Positions 7,912-15,959 of a DNA stretch of 32,900 bases are shown here, one piece after another (positions within the stretch are counted from its first letter, which is position 1; each line of letters opens with the position of its first letter). Position numbers and translations under genes: made by a program. The stretch spans positions 1-32,900 of the forward strand of contig DATGWP010000028.1 of the NCBI GenBank assembly GCA_035299425.1. Reading direction: 5' to 3'. Below the pieces are notes generated by a model that was not told the origin of the DNA, searched no databases, and saw only the letters and a list, made by a program, of their open reading frames with translations. The stretch is from Bog-950 sp035299425 (lineage in GTDB: Bacteria > Bacteroidota > Bacteroidia > Chitinophagales > LD1).

Positions 7912-10494
7912 TTATATTTTCTGTTTCCATTTATAGCGCAGGGTGGCACCAAAGGTTACCGGGTCGCCCAGCACACCGGCATAGTGGCCGGCATTACCTG
8001 CACCGGGCAATAGTTGCTCAAAGTATTTGGTATTGGTAATGTTGCGCGCCCATACAAAAAACGATAAGCCCTCGGTAGCTTGTAGGCCGGTGCGTGCATT
8101 TAGCAGCGCATAGCCATTAATATTAAGAAATGCAGAAGGCGATGGGCTGGATGAAAACCCCGACCGGTAAAACATATCGGCGGCAAAAAAGAATTTTGTC
8201 TTTTGCCCTATAAATTTAAACTCTTTGGTGCTTGCCTCTGCGCCAAAGCTGAACGCAAATTTTGATATACCCGGTAGTCGGCCACCCGACACATCTTTAA
8301 ATGCCAGTTGTTTTCCCTCCAGCCTTGCACCGGTTTCTTCCAATGGTAGTGGTGCGTTGGTAAATTTTACATACTTGCCATCGGTGTAGGCAAACGAGCC
8401 GTTTAAAGTAAGGTACTGTTTTACCTGCACACTGGCGTCCAGCTCTACACCAAACACACGCACCTTTTCGGCATTGGCCAGGTAGCCCCGGTTAACACCC
8501 AGCTCCGGCGACTGTACATTGGTTTGGTAGTCTTTTATTTCCGTGTAGTGAAACACTGCGTTTAGCGTAACAAACGATACCGGGTTTGTTTTTGCACCCA
8601 CCTCAAAGTGGTTTACAAATTCAGGTTTTACACGGGCTAAGCTTATCATAACACCGCTGGAGTCGGTAGGCAGGCCCCCTAAGTTAACACCTATAGGTTT
8701 AAAACTTGCCGAGTACGTGGCAAAGGCATTCACTTTGTTATCGTGGTTATATGATACTGTAAGTTGCCCCGAAGGGTTAAACTGGCTTACACTGGTATGA
8801 AACTCCTGGTCGGAGTAAACCTTCTTTTTTATAGCTATCAGCTTGGGGTCGGTGGTTTCTAAGCCTCCGTATGTAGTGCGTTTATAATCCACTTTTTTGT
8901 AATCGTAGTTTATTCTAATACCCGGTAACACATGCAGGCCCTTTACTATGTTCCAGTCTATCTGGCCAAAGGCAGCAGCACTGTGCGACTCTAACCGGTT
9001 GTTTGTTTTTATACCATAGCCATCGAGCAAGCCGGGTGTAGACCATAGCGAAGTGGCCGTATCATCCTGCGAAAAACGCCATTGGTCTTTGCCCGCTTCT
9101 TCTATCTGCACCGGGTTGGCGCGCAGGTTTTGCCCCAGGTAATATACGCCTGCCACACCACTTACACGCGCATGAAAATCGCCTGCGTAGCGTATCTCCT
9201 GCGACCACTGGTCGTGCAGCGATGTAGCCTGCGATAGGCGCAAAGCTTCCAGCCCCGTAAAGTCGCGGTCGTTAGAGGGGTCCCAATCCCACCGGCGCCA
9301 GGCCGATGTAGAGGTAAGGGTACCGGGCCCCAGTTTTGTATCTATGTTTATAGATGCGCCGGCAAAATCATTGCCCGAGCGCCACGGGGTATTCTGGTCT
9401 ATCTTGCGGTTAAACGGATTTATTTCGGGCAGCGTGTAATTTAAATCAGCAATTATATTGTTGAACTGGCGGTAAGCTGCGCGCTTGGTTTCTACCACAC
9501 CGGCCAGCACCTGTGCATAGCCATCGGGCCGCTGGCGCGTATAGTCGCCGGCCAGTGTAATCTTTACTTTCTCTATAGGTACAAACAGCAACTGCGCCCT
9601 TGCGCCCAGGTTATTCATGGTGTTGGTGTGCTTTTCGGTAGCGGTGTTATAAATGGTACCATCGCGGTGCGTACCCGAAAACGATAAGCGCAGCGCTATT
9701 TTGTTTTTTAGCAGCGGCGCATTTACCGATGCCTTGCCCTGTATAAAACCATAGTTGCCGCCGCTTACCTCAAAGGCTGCGCTGGGTGTAAAACCCGGTG
9801 CGCGGGTAACTACATTAAACGCACCCGAGGTAGTGTTTTTGCCAAACAGCGTACCCTGCGGGCCGCGCAATACTTCTATACGTTCTACATCTATAAAATC
9901 GAGCGCGGTTACAGCCGGGCGCGCATAGTATACACCATCTACATAAAAGCCCACACCGGGGTCTATGCCATCATTAGTAAGCCCAAAGGTAGAACCTAAC
10001 CCGCGTATGTTCAGGGTAGTATTGCGCGGGTTAGATGAATACAACTGCACCGATGGCACCAGTTCTTTTATACGGTTTACATTAAACGCACCGCTTTGCT
10101 CTACAAGTGCACCACCTATTACCGATATAGGTATAGGCACCTGCTGGGCTGTTTCCTCGCGACGGCGCGATGTAATTACGGTTTCCGATAGCAGGTTATC
10201 ATCGCGCAGGGCTATACTAAGCGGCGATGAGCTTAGCTCTTTTATCTCCAGCTCTTGGTGTATGTAGCCTACCAGGCTTACTACCAGCGTAAAGGGTAGC
10301 CGGGCAGGTGCAGCAAGGCTAAAGCGGCCCGCGGTATCGGCCACGCTATAGGCCGAGGCTCCTTTTACTACCACTACCGCACCCGGCAGGGGCTCACCGG
10401 TATTGGTTTTTACGGTGCCTTCTACCAGGCCTTCGGCCCGCACCGGTGTTATTGAAATTAGTAGCGCAACAACAAACAGGTATACATTCTTCAT
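7912..10494 (-). CDS. TonB-dependent outer-membrane receptor
   Basis: An 860-residue outer-membrane beta-barrel that takes up a ligand with energy from TonB. In order: signal peptide (1-20); carboxypeptidase-regulatory-like domain (about 23-105, GTVKTNTGEPLPGAVVVVKG); a plug domain with TTLNIRGLGSTFGLTND and VERIEVLRGPQGTLFGKNTT, followed by GAFNVVTRAP; and a barrel to the C-terminus, ending in strand VTFGATLRYKW. There is no SusD partner, and the length and plug resemble siderophore or small-molecule receptors more than SusC (about 1000 residues). Transcription appears independent of the dioxygenase gene upstream, since a full promoter and a palindrome lie just before the start. The ligand is unknown; proximity to an aromatic-ring dioxygenase makes an aromatic compound one possibility, which is inference. 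Confidence 0.93.
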   Translation of the reverse strand: MKNVYLFVVALLISITPVRAEGLVEGTVKTNTGEPLPGAVVVVKGASAYSVADTAGRFSLAAPARLPFTLVVSLVGYIHQELEIKELSSSPLSIALRDDNLLSETVITSRRREETAQQVPIPISVIGGALVEQSGAFNVNRIKELVPSVQLYSSNPRNTTLNIRGLGSTFGLTNDGIDPGVGFYVDGVYYARPAVTALDFIDVERIEVLRGPQGTLFGKNTTSGAFNVVTRAPGFTPSAAFEVSGGNYGFIQGKASVNAPLLKNKIALRLSFSGTHRDGTIYNTATEKHTNTMNNLGARAQLLFVPIEKVKITLAGDYTRQRPDGYAQVLAGVVETKRAAYRQFNNIIADLNYTLPEINPFNRKIDQNTPWRSGNDFAGASINIDTKLGPGTLTSTSAWRRWDWDPSNDRDFTGLEALRLSQATSLHDQWSQEIRYAGDFHARVSGVAGVYYLGQNLRANPVQIEEAGKDQWRFSQDDTATSLWSTPGLLDGYGIKTNNRLESHSAAAFGQIDWNIVKGLHVLPGIRINYDYKKVDYKRTTYGGLETTDPKLIAIKKKVYSDQEFHTSVSQFNPSGQLTVSYNHDNKVNAFATYSASFKPIGVNLGGLPTDSSGVMISLARVKPEFVNHFEVGAKTNPVSFVTLNAVFHYTEIKDYQTNVQSPELGVNRGYLANAEKVRVFGVELDASVQVKQYLTLNGSFAYTDGKYVKFTNAPLPLEETGARLEGKQLAFKDVSGGRLPGISKFAFSFGAEASTKEFKFIGQKTKFFFAADMFYRSGFSSSPSPSAFLNINGYALLNARTGLQATEGLSFFVWARNITNTKYFEQLLPGAGNAGHYAGVLGDPVTFGATLRYKWKQKI

Positions 10495-10529
10495 GGCTAA
10501 TCAGCTTATATTCTATTGGTGAAATTTAT

Positions 10530-10552
10530 TAGTCTATTAAATCCATAGACTA
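10530..10552. promoter_or_regulatory. Operator-like palindrome at the receptor promoter
   Basis: TAGTCTAT-N7-ATAGACTA is an 8-bp perfect inverted repeat. Counting from the -7 box at 10557-10564 it covers about +1 to +23 of the receptor transcript, a typical repressor position, though an RNA hairpin is also possible. Confidence 0.55.
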
Positions 10553-10556
10553 AGTG

Positions 10557-10586
10557 CAAATATAGAGCAGCGTTTCACATTGCCAA
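10557..10586 (-). promoter_or_regulatory. Bacteroidota-type promoter of the TonB-dependent receptor
   Basis: On the minus strand TTG (10586-10584), 19 bases and TATATTTG (10564-10557) fit the -33/-7 consensus well. The start codon is 62 bases downstream of the box. Confidence 0.65.
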
Positions 10587-10715
10587 GTTTTCGGCAAAAA
10601 AATCTGCACGCAGCTGTAGATACATGATCGGCAATAGCAGCCTCACCGGTAACCTATGTTAGCCGGTAAGGTGTAAGTTGATAAGGGATGGTATAGCGTA
10701 TATGGTAAGCGCTTA

Positions 10716-11660
10716 TTACAATTTTACGGCTTTCAGGTAATGCACCTGCAGGTCGTTTATTTTAAGCGCTACAAAATACATTCCGCCGGGCAGTTGGTTG
10801 TCCGGTTGCCACACGGCTTTATATTTTTGTGGCTCCAGGTTCTGTTCATCCAGCGTGGCCACCAGTGCGCCTGTAATATCAAACACCTGTATTGCCACTT
10901 TAGCAGGCTGGTAAATGCCGTAACTGATTTCTACGGTATCGGTAAACGGGTTAGGCGATACAGAATAAATAATCCCTTTATCTAAGTGCATATCGGGCAC
11001 ACCGGTTACACCGTTGCCATCTACTATTATATCCCACGTGCCTTCGTATTTGCCTTCGCCATTCATGGTAATGGGTATAATACGGTGGCTGGCATTGTAG
11101 GTACCGGTGGTTAGTGAAGCCGCTGCATCGGCAGGTATGCTGGTGTCGCCCTCAAAATATAACTGGGTAGTAAGGGTAGCAAAACCCGGAGGCGCAATTT
11201 TAAAATGAATATGCCGTGGCCTGTACGAGGGTCCATTCAGGTATTTGCCGGGTAGTATGGTCTCAAAGGCATAGAACCCCTGCGCGTTGGAGTATGTAAT
11301 GCCCCGAAGATTATAACCGGTGTTGTCGTATGCACCGGCATCGTTGGCGTGCCATATATCTATCAGTGTATTGGGTATTAGCTGCGAGCAATCCAGCGTG
11401 CGCACTACGCCGCTTATAATTAAGCGCGTGCCGGCTTCGTTTTGCGCGGCCAGCTGGCTATTTGCAATAACAGGGGCGTTAGCGGTGTAGAAGGGGCCCT
11501 GTCCATAATAGTCCAGGGTGGTAGGGTTACAGTCGGCGGCATCTTCAGCTTCCAGCCCTTTAGCTTTTGCAACCACCGGTAGCAGGCCCATTGATAAAGC
11601 AGTTATAGCCGTGTTGCGCAAAAACTGCCTGCGCGAATTTTTGTTGTTTTCTATACCCAT
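10716..11660 (-). CDS. Tat-exported intradiol ring-cleavage dioxygenase with T9SS sorting domain
   Basis: A 314-residue secreted enzyme. The N-terminus has a twin-arginine signal (NSRRQFLRN, residues 8-16, then a hydrophobic stretch to about 32). The middle is an intradiol dioxygenase domain, the family that opens catechol-type rings between the hydroxyls using Fe(III). The expected ligands are Y111 (DAGAYDN), Y140 (LPGKY), H150 and H152 (YRPRHIHF), with R147 as the conserved active-site arginine. From about 232, YSVSPNPFTDTVEISYG starts a type A T9SS sorting domain that ends VHYLKAVKL. It would be exported folded by Tat, then across the outer membrane by T9SS. It precedes the TonB-dependent receptor on the same strand, 221 bases away. 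The substrate is unknown; some secreted relatives are poorly characterised, so aromatic cleavage is a family-based inference. Confidence 0.9.
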   Translation of the reverse strand: MGIENNKNSRRQFLRNTAITALSMGLLPVVAKAKGLEAEDAADCNPTTLDYYGQGPFYTANAPVIANSQLAAQNEAGTRLIISGVVRTLDCSQLIPNTLIDIWHANDAGAYDNTGYNLRGITYSNAQGFYAFETILPGKYLNGPSYRPRHIHFKIAPPGFATLTTQLYFEGDTSIPADAAASLTTGTYNASHRIIPITMNGEGKYEGTWDIIVDGNGVTGVPDMHLDKGIIYSVSPNPFTDTVEISYGIYQPAKVAIQVFDITGALVATLDEQNLEPQKYKAVWQPDNQLPGGMYFVALKINDLQVHYLKAVKL

Positions 11661-11737
11661 AGCATTTTTTATTTGGTGCTATAAATATCGCAACTGTAGT
11701 TTAAACCGGCTTGTAAATTTAGGACAGAGACTTGTAA

Positions 11738-11862
11738 CCAATGTCATTAACTTAAGCCGAAATTGGCTGTTAAGCTCTCCTCCTTCGCCGCTACCGCGGC
11801 GGCATTTAAGGAGGAGTGGCAGCCGCAGGCTGACGAGGTGGTGCTTAAGTTAATGACATTGG
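11738..11862. mobile_element. MITE-like element with 20-bp perfect inverted ends
   Basis: CCAATGTCATTAACTTAAGC (11738-11757) is repeated exactly in inverted orientation at 11843-11862. The 10-mer GACTTGTAAC occurs at 11729-11738 and again at 11862-11871, overlapping the outermost base of each end, which fits a 9-bp target-site duplication. The interior has no gene. It holds nested stems: CTCCTCCTT/AAGGAGGAG (11777-11785 and 11808-11816), an inner CGCCGC/GCGGCG, and CAGCC-GCA-GGCTG (11820-11832). The element sits in the gap between the dioxygenase and the GNAT gene. Confidence 0.7.
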
Positions 11863-11908
11863 ACTTGTAACACCTGCCCTCTTTTTCTTCCTCAGCATAA
11901 GCCGCTCA

Positions 11909-12382
11909 TCACTTATCGTTTAACAGTATCTTCTCCATCTTAATATCTGCGCGCTCGTAGTGGCCCGGTTCCAGGTCAATTTCATTAAAACCATATTTGC
12001 GGTATAGTCCTATGGCATTAGCCAGCTTAGTGTTACTGTACAATATCAGCTTCTTTATTCCCTTTTGCTGCGCCACCTGCAGGCAGTGCTCCAGCAGCAG
12101 GGTTCCTATGTGCCGGCCACGTGCCTTTTCTGTCACCGCCATTTTGCCCAGTTCATATACATCACCGGTTACCTTTAGCAGCGATGCCGTGCCCACTATC
12201 TCACCGTTCAGCCGAGCGTAGTATATGTACCCGCCTTTGTCTATTATCTCGCGCTGCGGGTTACCCAGCGATACCACGTCACCCTCCTCTACCCTAAAGT
12301 ACTTCTGCAGCCACTCGTAGTTAAGTGTTTTAATGGCCTCTTTGTAGGCATCGTTATATTCAATTATTTCTACCCGTTCCAT
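11909..12382 (-). CDS. GNAT-family N-acetyltransferase
   Basis: A 157-residue acetyltransferase from the ATG at 12382 (opens MERVEIIEYNDAY). The acetyl-CoA site is motif A, YELGKMAVTEKARGRHIG then TLLLEHCLQVA, with the R-G-R-H-I-G pyrophosphate loop. NAIGLYRKYGF is the typical motif B helix, and it ends in a strand IKMEKILLN. The substrate is not predictable. The frame can be extended to 12466, but those extra 28 residues precede the normal GNAT start and are not family-like, so I prefer 12382. A decayed DUF1801 fragment lies just upstream on the other strand. Confidence 0.88.
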   Translation of the reverse strand: MERVEIIEYNDAYKEAIKTLNYEWLQKYFRVEEGDVVSLGNPQREIIDKGGYIYYARLNGEIVGTASLLKVTGDVYELGKMAVTEKARGRHIGTLLLEHCLQVAQQKGIKKLILYSNTKLANAIGLYRKYGFNEIDLEPGHYERADIKMEKILLNDK

Positions 12383-12473
12383 GCAGGGGTAAAGGTTAGT
12401 AATAACGGGCACCTTACAAAATAAAGGGTTTACCCATCCATATACCATTCGGTAGAAATATCCCACCGCTGCC

Positions 12474-12581
12474 AGTCAATTCAGCATTAAAGATTTAAAG
12501 CAGTGCTAAAAAGCCGAAGCCACACAGTGGAATTATAAAAACATAGTAAAGCGCAAAGGCCGGTTGGAGAGATGGAAGTAA
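12474..12581 (+). pseudogene. Remnant of a second DUF1801 gene (3' end only)
   Basis: The last 66 bases (12516-12581) align without gaps to the end of the intact gene at 7477-7866, 53 of 66 identical by eye. They encode EATQWNYKNIVKRKGRLERWK-stop, close to the intact C-terminus. Upstream, AAAGATTTAAAGCAGTG matches the codons for KELKRW after a one-base loss, and the A run in CTAAAAAGCC is two bases shorter than in the intact copy. These two deletions break the frame. No 5' part is recognisable. Confidence 0.7.
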
Positions 12582-12611
12582 TCAGCTTATATCACCTGCG
12601 CAATATACTTG

Positions 12612-12992
12612 TTACAATACATGCAGCCTTGATAAGAACAGGTTGAAAAAGAACCGGATATTAGCTATTTCGCTTACCAGGTTTTTCATTTGCTCCAGTA
12701 TAACATCTTCAGTAGTGTTTATGGTATCGTCGCCACCCATGGTTTCTTCGGTCATATTTTCTATTACACCTTCGCGCACAGCCATATCTTTTTTCATCTG
12801 CTCTACCTGCAACCCAATCGTGTTTAGCTGCTTTTCAAAATCCTCTAGCTGGCTGGCAATTAAAGCATCCTGGTTGTGTGCTTTTGCCACCTGCAGGCGG
12901 TTGTTAAGTATAGTCATTTCATCAGAATAAAAAGCCAGTTCGCGCTGCCAGTCGGTAGTTTGATGGTGCAGGGCCGATAGAGATGTTTTCAT
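12612..12992 (-). CDS. Hypothetical coiled-coil protein
   Basis: A 126-residue protein that I do not recognise. It is almost wholly helical and charged; residues about 15-80 (WQRELAFYSDEMTILNNRL ... FEKQLNTIGLQVEQMKKDM) have the spacing of a coiled coil. A short flexible stretch around GGDDTINTTED is followed by a final amphipathic helix (EIANIRFFFNLFLSRL). There is no signal peptide or true membrane segment, so it is probably cytoplasmic and oligomeric. It is divergent from the UbiB-type gene at 13143. The ATG at 12992 is the only good start. The function is unknown. Confidence 0.6.
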   Translation of the reverse strand: MKTSLSALHHQTTDWQRELAFYSDEMTILNNRLQVAKAHNQDALIASQLEDFEKQLNTIGLQVEQMKKDMAVREGVIENMTEETMGGDDTINTTEDVILEQMKNLVSEIANIRFFFNLFLSRLHVL

Positions 12993-13142
12993 GGCGGGGT
13001 ATTTAGTTGATTAAAATTGTTGCACTGCAAAAATAAAGAGCCTGCCCCTACAGGGTATGACAAAAGTCAATGGGCCGCATGACAATACCCCCGATGTATT
13101 TGCAGCGTGAAAACTTTATATTGCAAATACATTCCACTCCCT

Positions 13143-14816
13143 ATGGCTTTTGGCTTAAATTTCAGGCTGCTGCGCCGGTACAGGCAAATTATTGGCATAC
13201 TTATAAAGTATGGCTTTCAGGATATACTATCCGAGGCGGGCTTTTCTTTCCGCGCCCGTTTTATAGAAGCTTTTTTGCCAGCCAGCCTGGTAAGCGATAT
13301 ACATAAATACAACAAGTGGGAGCGTATACGCATGGCTGCCGAAGAAATGGGCACTACCTATATTAAGCTGGCGCAAATATTAAGCAACCGGCCCGATGTG
13401 ATACCGCTGGGCCTGGTAGCCGAGTTTGAAAAACTGCAAACCAAAGTGCCCCCCTTTGCTACCGAAGAGGCCCGCCGGATAATAGAAGAAGAAATTAAAA
13501 AGCCTATCAGCGAGGTGTTCGCATCATTTGGCACCGAGCCCTTTGCCAGCGCCTCTATTGCGCAGGTGTATAAAGCGCGCCTGCACAATGGCGAAGATGT
13601 GGTGCTTAAAGTGCGCCGGCCCGATATACTGGAGAAGATAGAACTGGATATACTTATCATGAAATATTTTGCCCGCCAAATGGAAGAGCGCGGCTACTTT
13701 GCCAACCTGGACCCCGTAGGCATTGTAAGGGCATTTGATAATGCCATACACAAAGAGGTAGACCTTACCCACGAGGGCTACAACCTGCAGCGCTTTGCCG
13801 GCAATTTTAAAGATGACCGCATGGTGTTTGTACCCAAATACTACCCACAGTATACCACCCGCAAGCTGCTTACTATGCAATACGTAGATGGTGTACACCC
13901 TTATGATAAGGCCGGGCTGGACCGCATAGGTGTAAGCGGCCACGAGCTGGCCAGCAATGGTATGTTTGCCTTGTTTAAGCAAATTTTTCAGCATGGCTTT
14001 TTTCATGCCGACCCGCACCCCGGCAACCTGTTTGCCATGCCCGGCAACAAAGTTTGCTTTATAGATTTTGGTATGATGGGCACGGTGCTAAAAAGCGATG
14101 TTGAGTTTTTTGCCGATATAGTATACGGGGTAACCGCTAAAGATTCAAAGCGGCTGATTTGGGGGCTTAAAAACATTGCCGTAAGCCAGCAGTTTGAAGG
14201 TATAAAAGCTTTTGATTATGAAGTAGAGGACCTGATAAATGATTACCATGCCCTGCCGGCCGACAAGGTAAACATGACGGAGCTTTTCAACCGGTTGCTT
14301 GATTTGGTAAACAAATACACCATTAAAATGCCGCCCGACTATTTCCTGCTATCCAAGTGCCTGGTAACTATAGAGGGGGTGGGCCGCCGGCTAGACCCCA
14401 ACCTGAACATAATAGAAGAACTTAAGCCCCATATAAACAAAACCCTGGCCGATGAATTCAGCCCGCTTAACATATTAAAGAAACTGGCCACCGCTGCCCG
14501 CGATTCGCTGTCGCTGATGGAGAGCCTGCCCAACGACCTGCGCGACATTATAGGGCGCGTAAAAAAAGGCGAACTAAAAGTAACTATAGAGCACGAAGGG
14601 CTGGATGAAATAACACATAAAATTGACCTGGCCAGCAACCGCATAGCAGGTGGTTTTATTTTAGGCTGCATACTTATGGCTTCGGCTATACTAATTGCAG
14701 TTAAGTTTCCACCGGTATACTATCATGTATCGGTACCGGGCGGGCTTGGCTTTGTGCTGGCCAATATACTCGGGCTGGCTATGCTCTACCGTATTTTCAG
14801 GGGGCGCAAATACTAA
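13143..14816 (+). CDS. ABC1/AarF/UbiB-family atypical kinase
   Basis: A 557-residue membrane-associated member of the UbiB family, protein-kinase-like ATPases tied to quinone biosynthesis or lipid homeostasis. Numbered from 13143: the KxGQ motif appears as K75-L-A-Q78 (YIKLAQILSNRPDVIP), with alanine for the usual glycine; the alanine-rich nucleotide loop is FASASIAQVYKA (134-145); the lysine is K156 in VVLKVRRP; the catalytic segment is HADPHPGNLF (288-297) and DFG is 308-310. Two C-terminal transmembrane helices follow (IAGGFILGCILMASAILIAV and LGFVLANILGLAMLYRIF). I chose the ATG at 13143. The frame also opens at a GTG at 13107, but that overlaps a TGTATTTG promoter-like box (13095-13102). 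No ubi or men genes are adjacent. Confidence 0.88.
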   Translation: MAFGLNFRLLRRYRQIIGILIKYGFQDILSEAGFSFRARFIEAFLPASLVSDIHKYNKWERIRMAAEEMGTTYIKLAQILSNRPDVIPLGLVAEFEKLQTKVPPFATEEARRIIEEEIKKPISEVFASFGTEPFASASIAQVYKARLHNGEDVVLKVRRPDILEKIELDILIMKYFARQMEERGYFANLDPVGIVRAFDNAIHKEVDLTHEGYNLQRFAGNFKDDRMVFVPKYYPQYTTRKLLTMQYVDGVHPYDKAGLDRIGVSGHELASNGMFALFKQIFQHGFFHADPHPGNLFAMPGNKVCFIDFGMMGTVLKSDVEFFADIVYGVTAKDSKRLIWGLKNIAVSQQFEGIKAFDYEVEDLINDYHALPADKVNMTELFNRLLDLVNKYTIKMPPDYFLLSKCLVTIEGVGRRLDPNLNIIEELKPHINKTLADEFSPLNILKKLATAARDSLSLMESLPNDLRDIIGRVKKGELKVTIEHEGLDEITHKIDLASNRIAGGFILGCILMASAILIAVKFPPVYYHVSVPGGLGFVLANILGLAMLYRIFRGRKY

Positions 14817-15132
14817 CTTGCGCTATGGCCTGTAAATTAATGCCGGTAAATACAAGAGCACTTCCGTTCTTCAAAACGGCTTATTTATCACTACTGCCCC
14901 TGGGTGATTCTTTTGCGGGCGCTCTTCTTGCTGGTAGCCATAATTGTATGTTTTGGTTATAACCGGTTACATAAAATTTTGTGCCACAATTACATTACCT
15001 GTACTGTTCTACTCAATACAATGGGTTGGGACAATGCCCACACACAATACATTAAAACTTGTCCCATATATTAAACAAAAAAAACGGGGGTGCTGTTAAG
15101 CTACCCCCGCTGCATGTATTAGCTACGTTATG
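14817..15132. other. 316-base gap with a short basic ORF
   Basis: It contains a small hairpin CCGTT-N6-AACGG (about 14866-14880) that may end the UbiB transcript, and the terminator of the lipoprotein gene (15074-15109). A 16-codon minus-strand ORF (14941-14891) would encode MATSKKSARKRITQGQ. It is lysine/arginine-rich but has no other support. Nothing else is seen. Confidence 0.5.
15074..15109 (-). terminator. Terminator of the lipoprotein gene
   Basis: On the minus strand CGGGGGT pairs with ACCCCCG (15109-15103 and 15091-15085), closely followed by a run of eight T, one G and three T. It starts 24 bases after the stop of the gene at 15133. Confidence 0.85.
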
Positions 15133-15852
15133 TTACAACAGGAAAAAGGACACCAGGTCTATCTCAGTTACTTTACCGTTCTTGCCTTCGGCTTTTAAAT
15201 ACACCAAACCAAATTTGTGGTTTACCCTAAAGGTAACTTTGCTTAATACCGGGTCGGTGGCTGGCGCTACATATTCTACTTTACTTGTTTTAATCATCCA
15301 GAAACTATAAGGCCAGTCGTCTACCCCCGTTTTTTCGGTTATAGTAGCTGTCAGTGTTTCGCCGTTAGCGCGGGTTACGCTGTAATTGGTACCCTGTGGG
15401 TCAGCATACTTTACGGTCCATGGCTGGCCCTCTACAAAATAATTCTGCATACCCTCCGATGTTATCTTCAGTTTAAACTGCACATTCACTACGCCCTGCG
15501 GCGAAATGCTCCAGGTTACATCCTTGGGGTTATAATAGTTTATTAGTTGCGGTATCATGGTAACCAGGTCGGCTATCATAGTATCCGGGTACACCGTAAC
15601 ATCTACTGTGGCCGTATAAGTTACCATTCCGTTATCGTTAGCCAGCACCTTAATAGATGCACCCGGCAGCGAAACTCCGTTTACCGTAAAATACAAATCG
15701 GTTACACTGTCTTTTTGCGTAAGCGGTATGTTGGTTTCACCGCCCAGCACATTAGGGTCATTGTTCTTTTTGCACGAGTTAACACCTGTTAGTACAAAAA
15801 GCAATAGTAAGAAAGCCGCCGCATGGGTCATTAATCTGTTGTTCGTTTTCAT
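15133..15852 (-). CDS. Predicted lipoprotein of unknown function
   Basis: A 239-residue protein from the ATG at 15852. It has a lipoprotein signal, MKTNNRLMTHAAAFLLLLFV then LTGVNSC, with the lipidated cysteine at 27, followed by KKNNDP. The mature part is rich in beta-strand and threonine (VTDLYFTVNGVSLPGASIKV, VNVQFKLKITSEG, KVTFRVNHKFGLVYLKAEG), consistent with one or two Ig-like sandwiches. I do not recognise a named family. The frame opens at 15873, but a TAGCTTTG promoter box covers 15871-15878, which rules that start out and favours 15852. It is monocistronic, with its own promoter and terminator. Outer-membrane localisation is inferred. Confidence 0.75.
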   Translation of the reverse strand: MKTNNRLMTHAAAFLLLLFVLTGVNSCKKNNDPNVLGGETNIPLTQKDSVTDLYFTVNGVSLPGASIKVLANDNGMVTYTATVDVTVYPDTMIADLVTMIPQLINYYNPKDVTWSISPQGVVNVQFKLKITSEGMQNYFVEGQPWTVKYADPQGTNYSVTRANGETLTATITEKTGVDDWPYSFWMIKTSKVEYVAPATDPVLSKVTFRVNHKFGLVYLKAEGKNGKVTEIDLVSFFLL

Positions 15853-15870
15853 GTTGTTGTAATTTTTAAA

Positions 15871-15878
15871 CAAAGCTA
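15871..15878 (-). promoter_or_regulatory. -7 promoter box of the lipoprotein gene
   Basis: The minus strand reads TAGCTTTG, a full TAnnTTTG match, 18 bases before the ATG at 15852. It decides that start over the upstream ATG at 15873. Confidence 0.5.
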
Positions 15879-15959
15879 TACACAGAGAAATTTATAAGCA
15901 GTGAGGCGGCTCAAACCAGCAAATGATTAATGTCATTACTCAGGTAATGCAGCTTCCTA

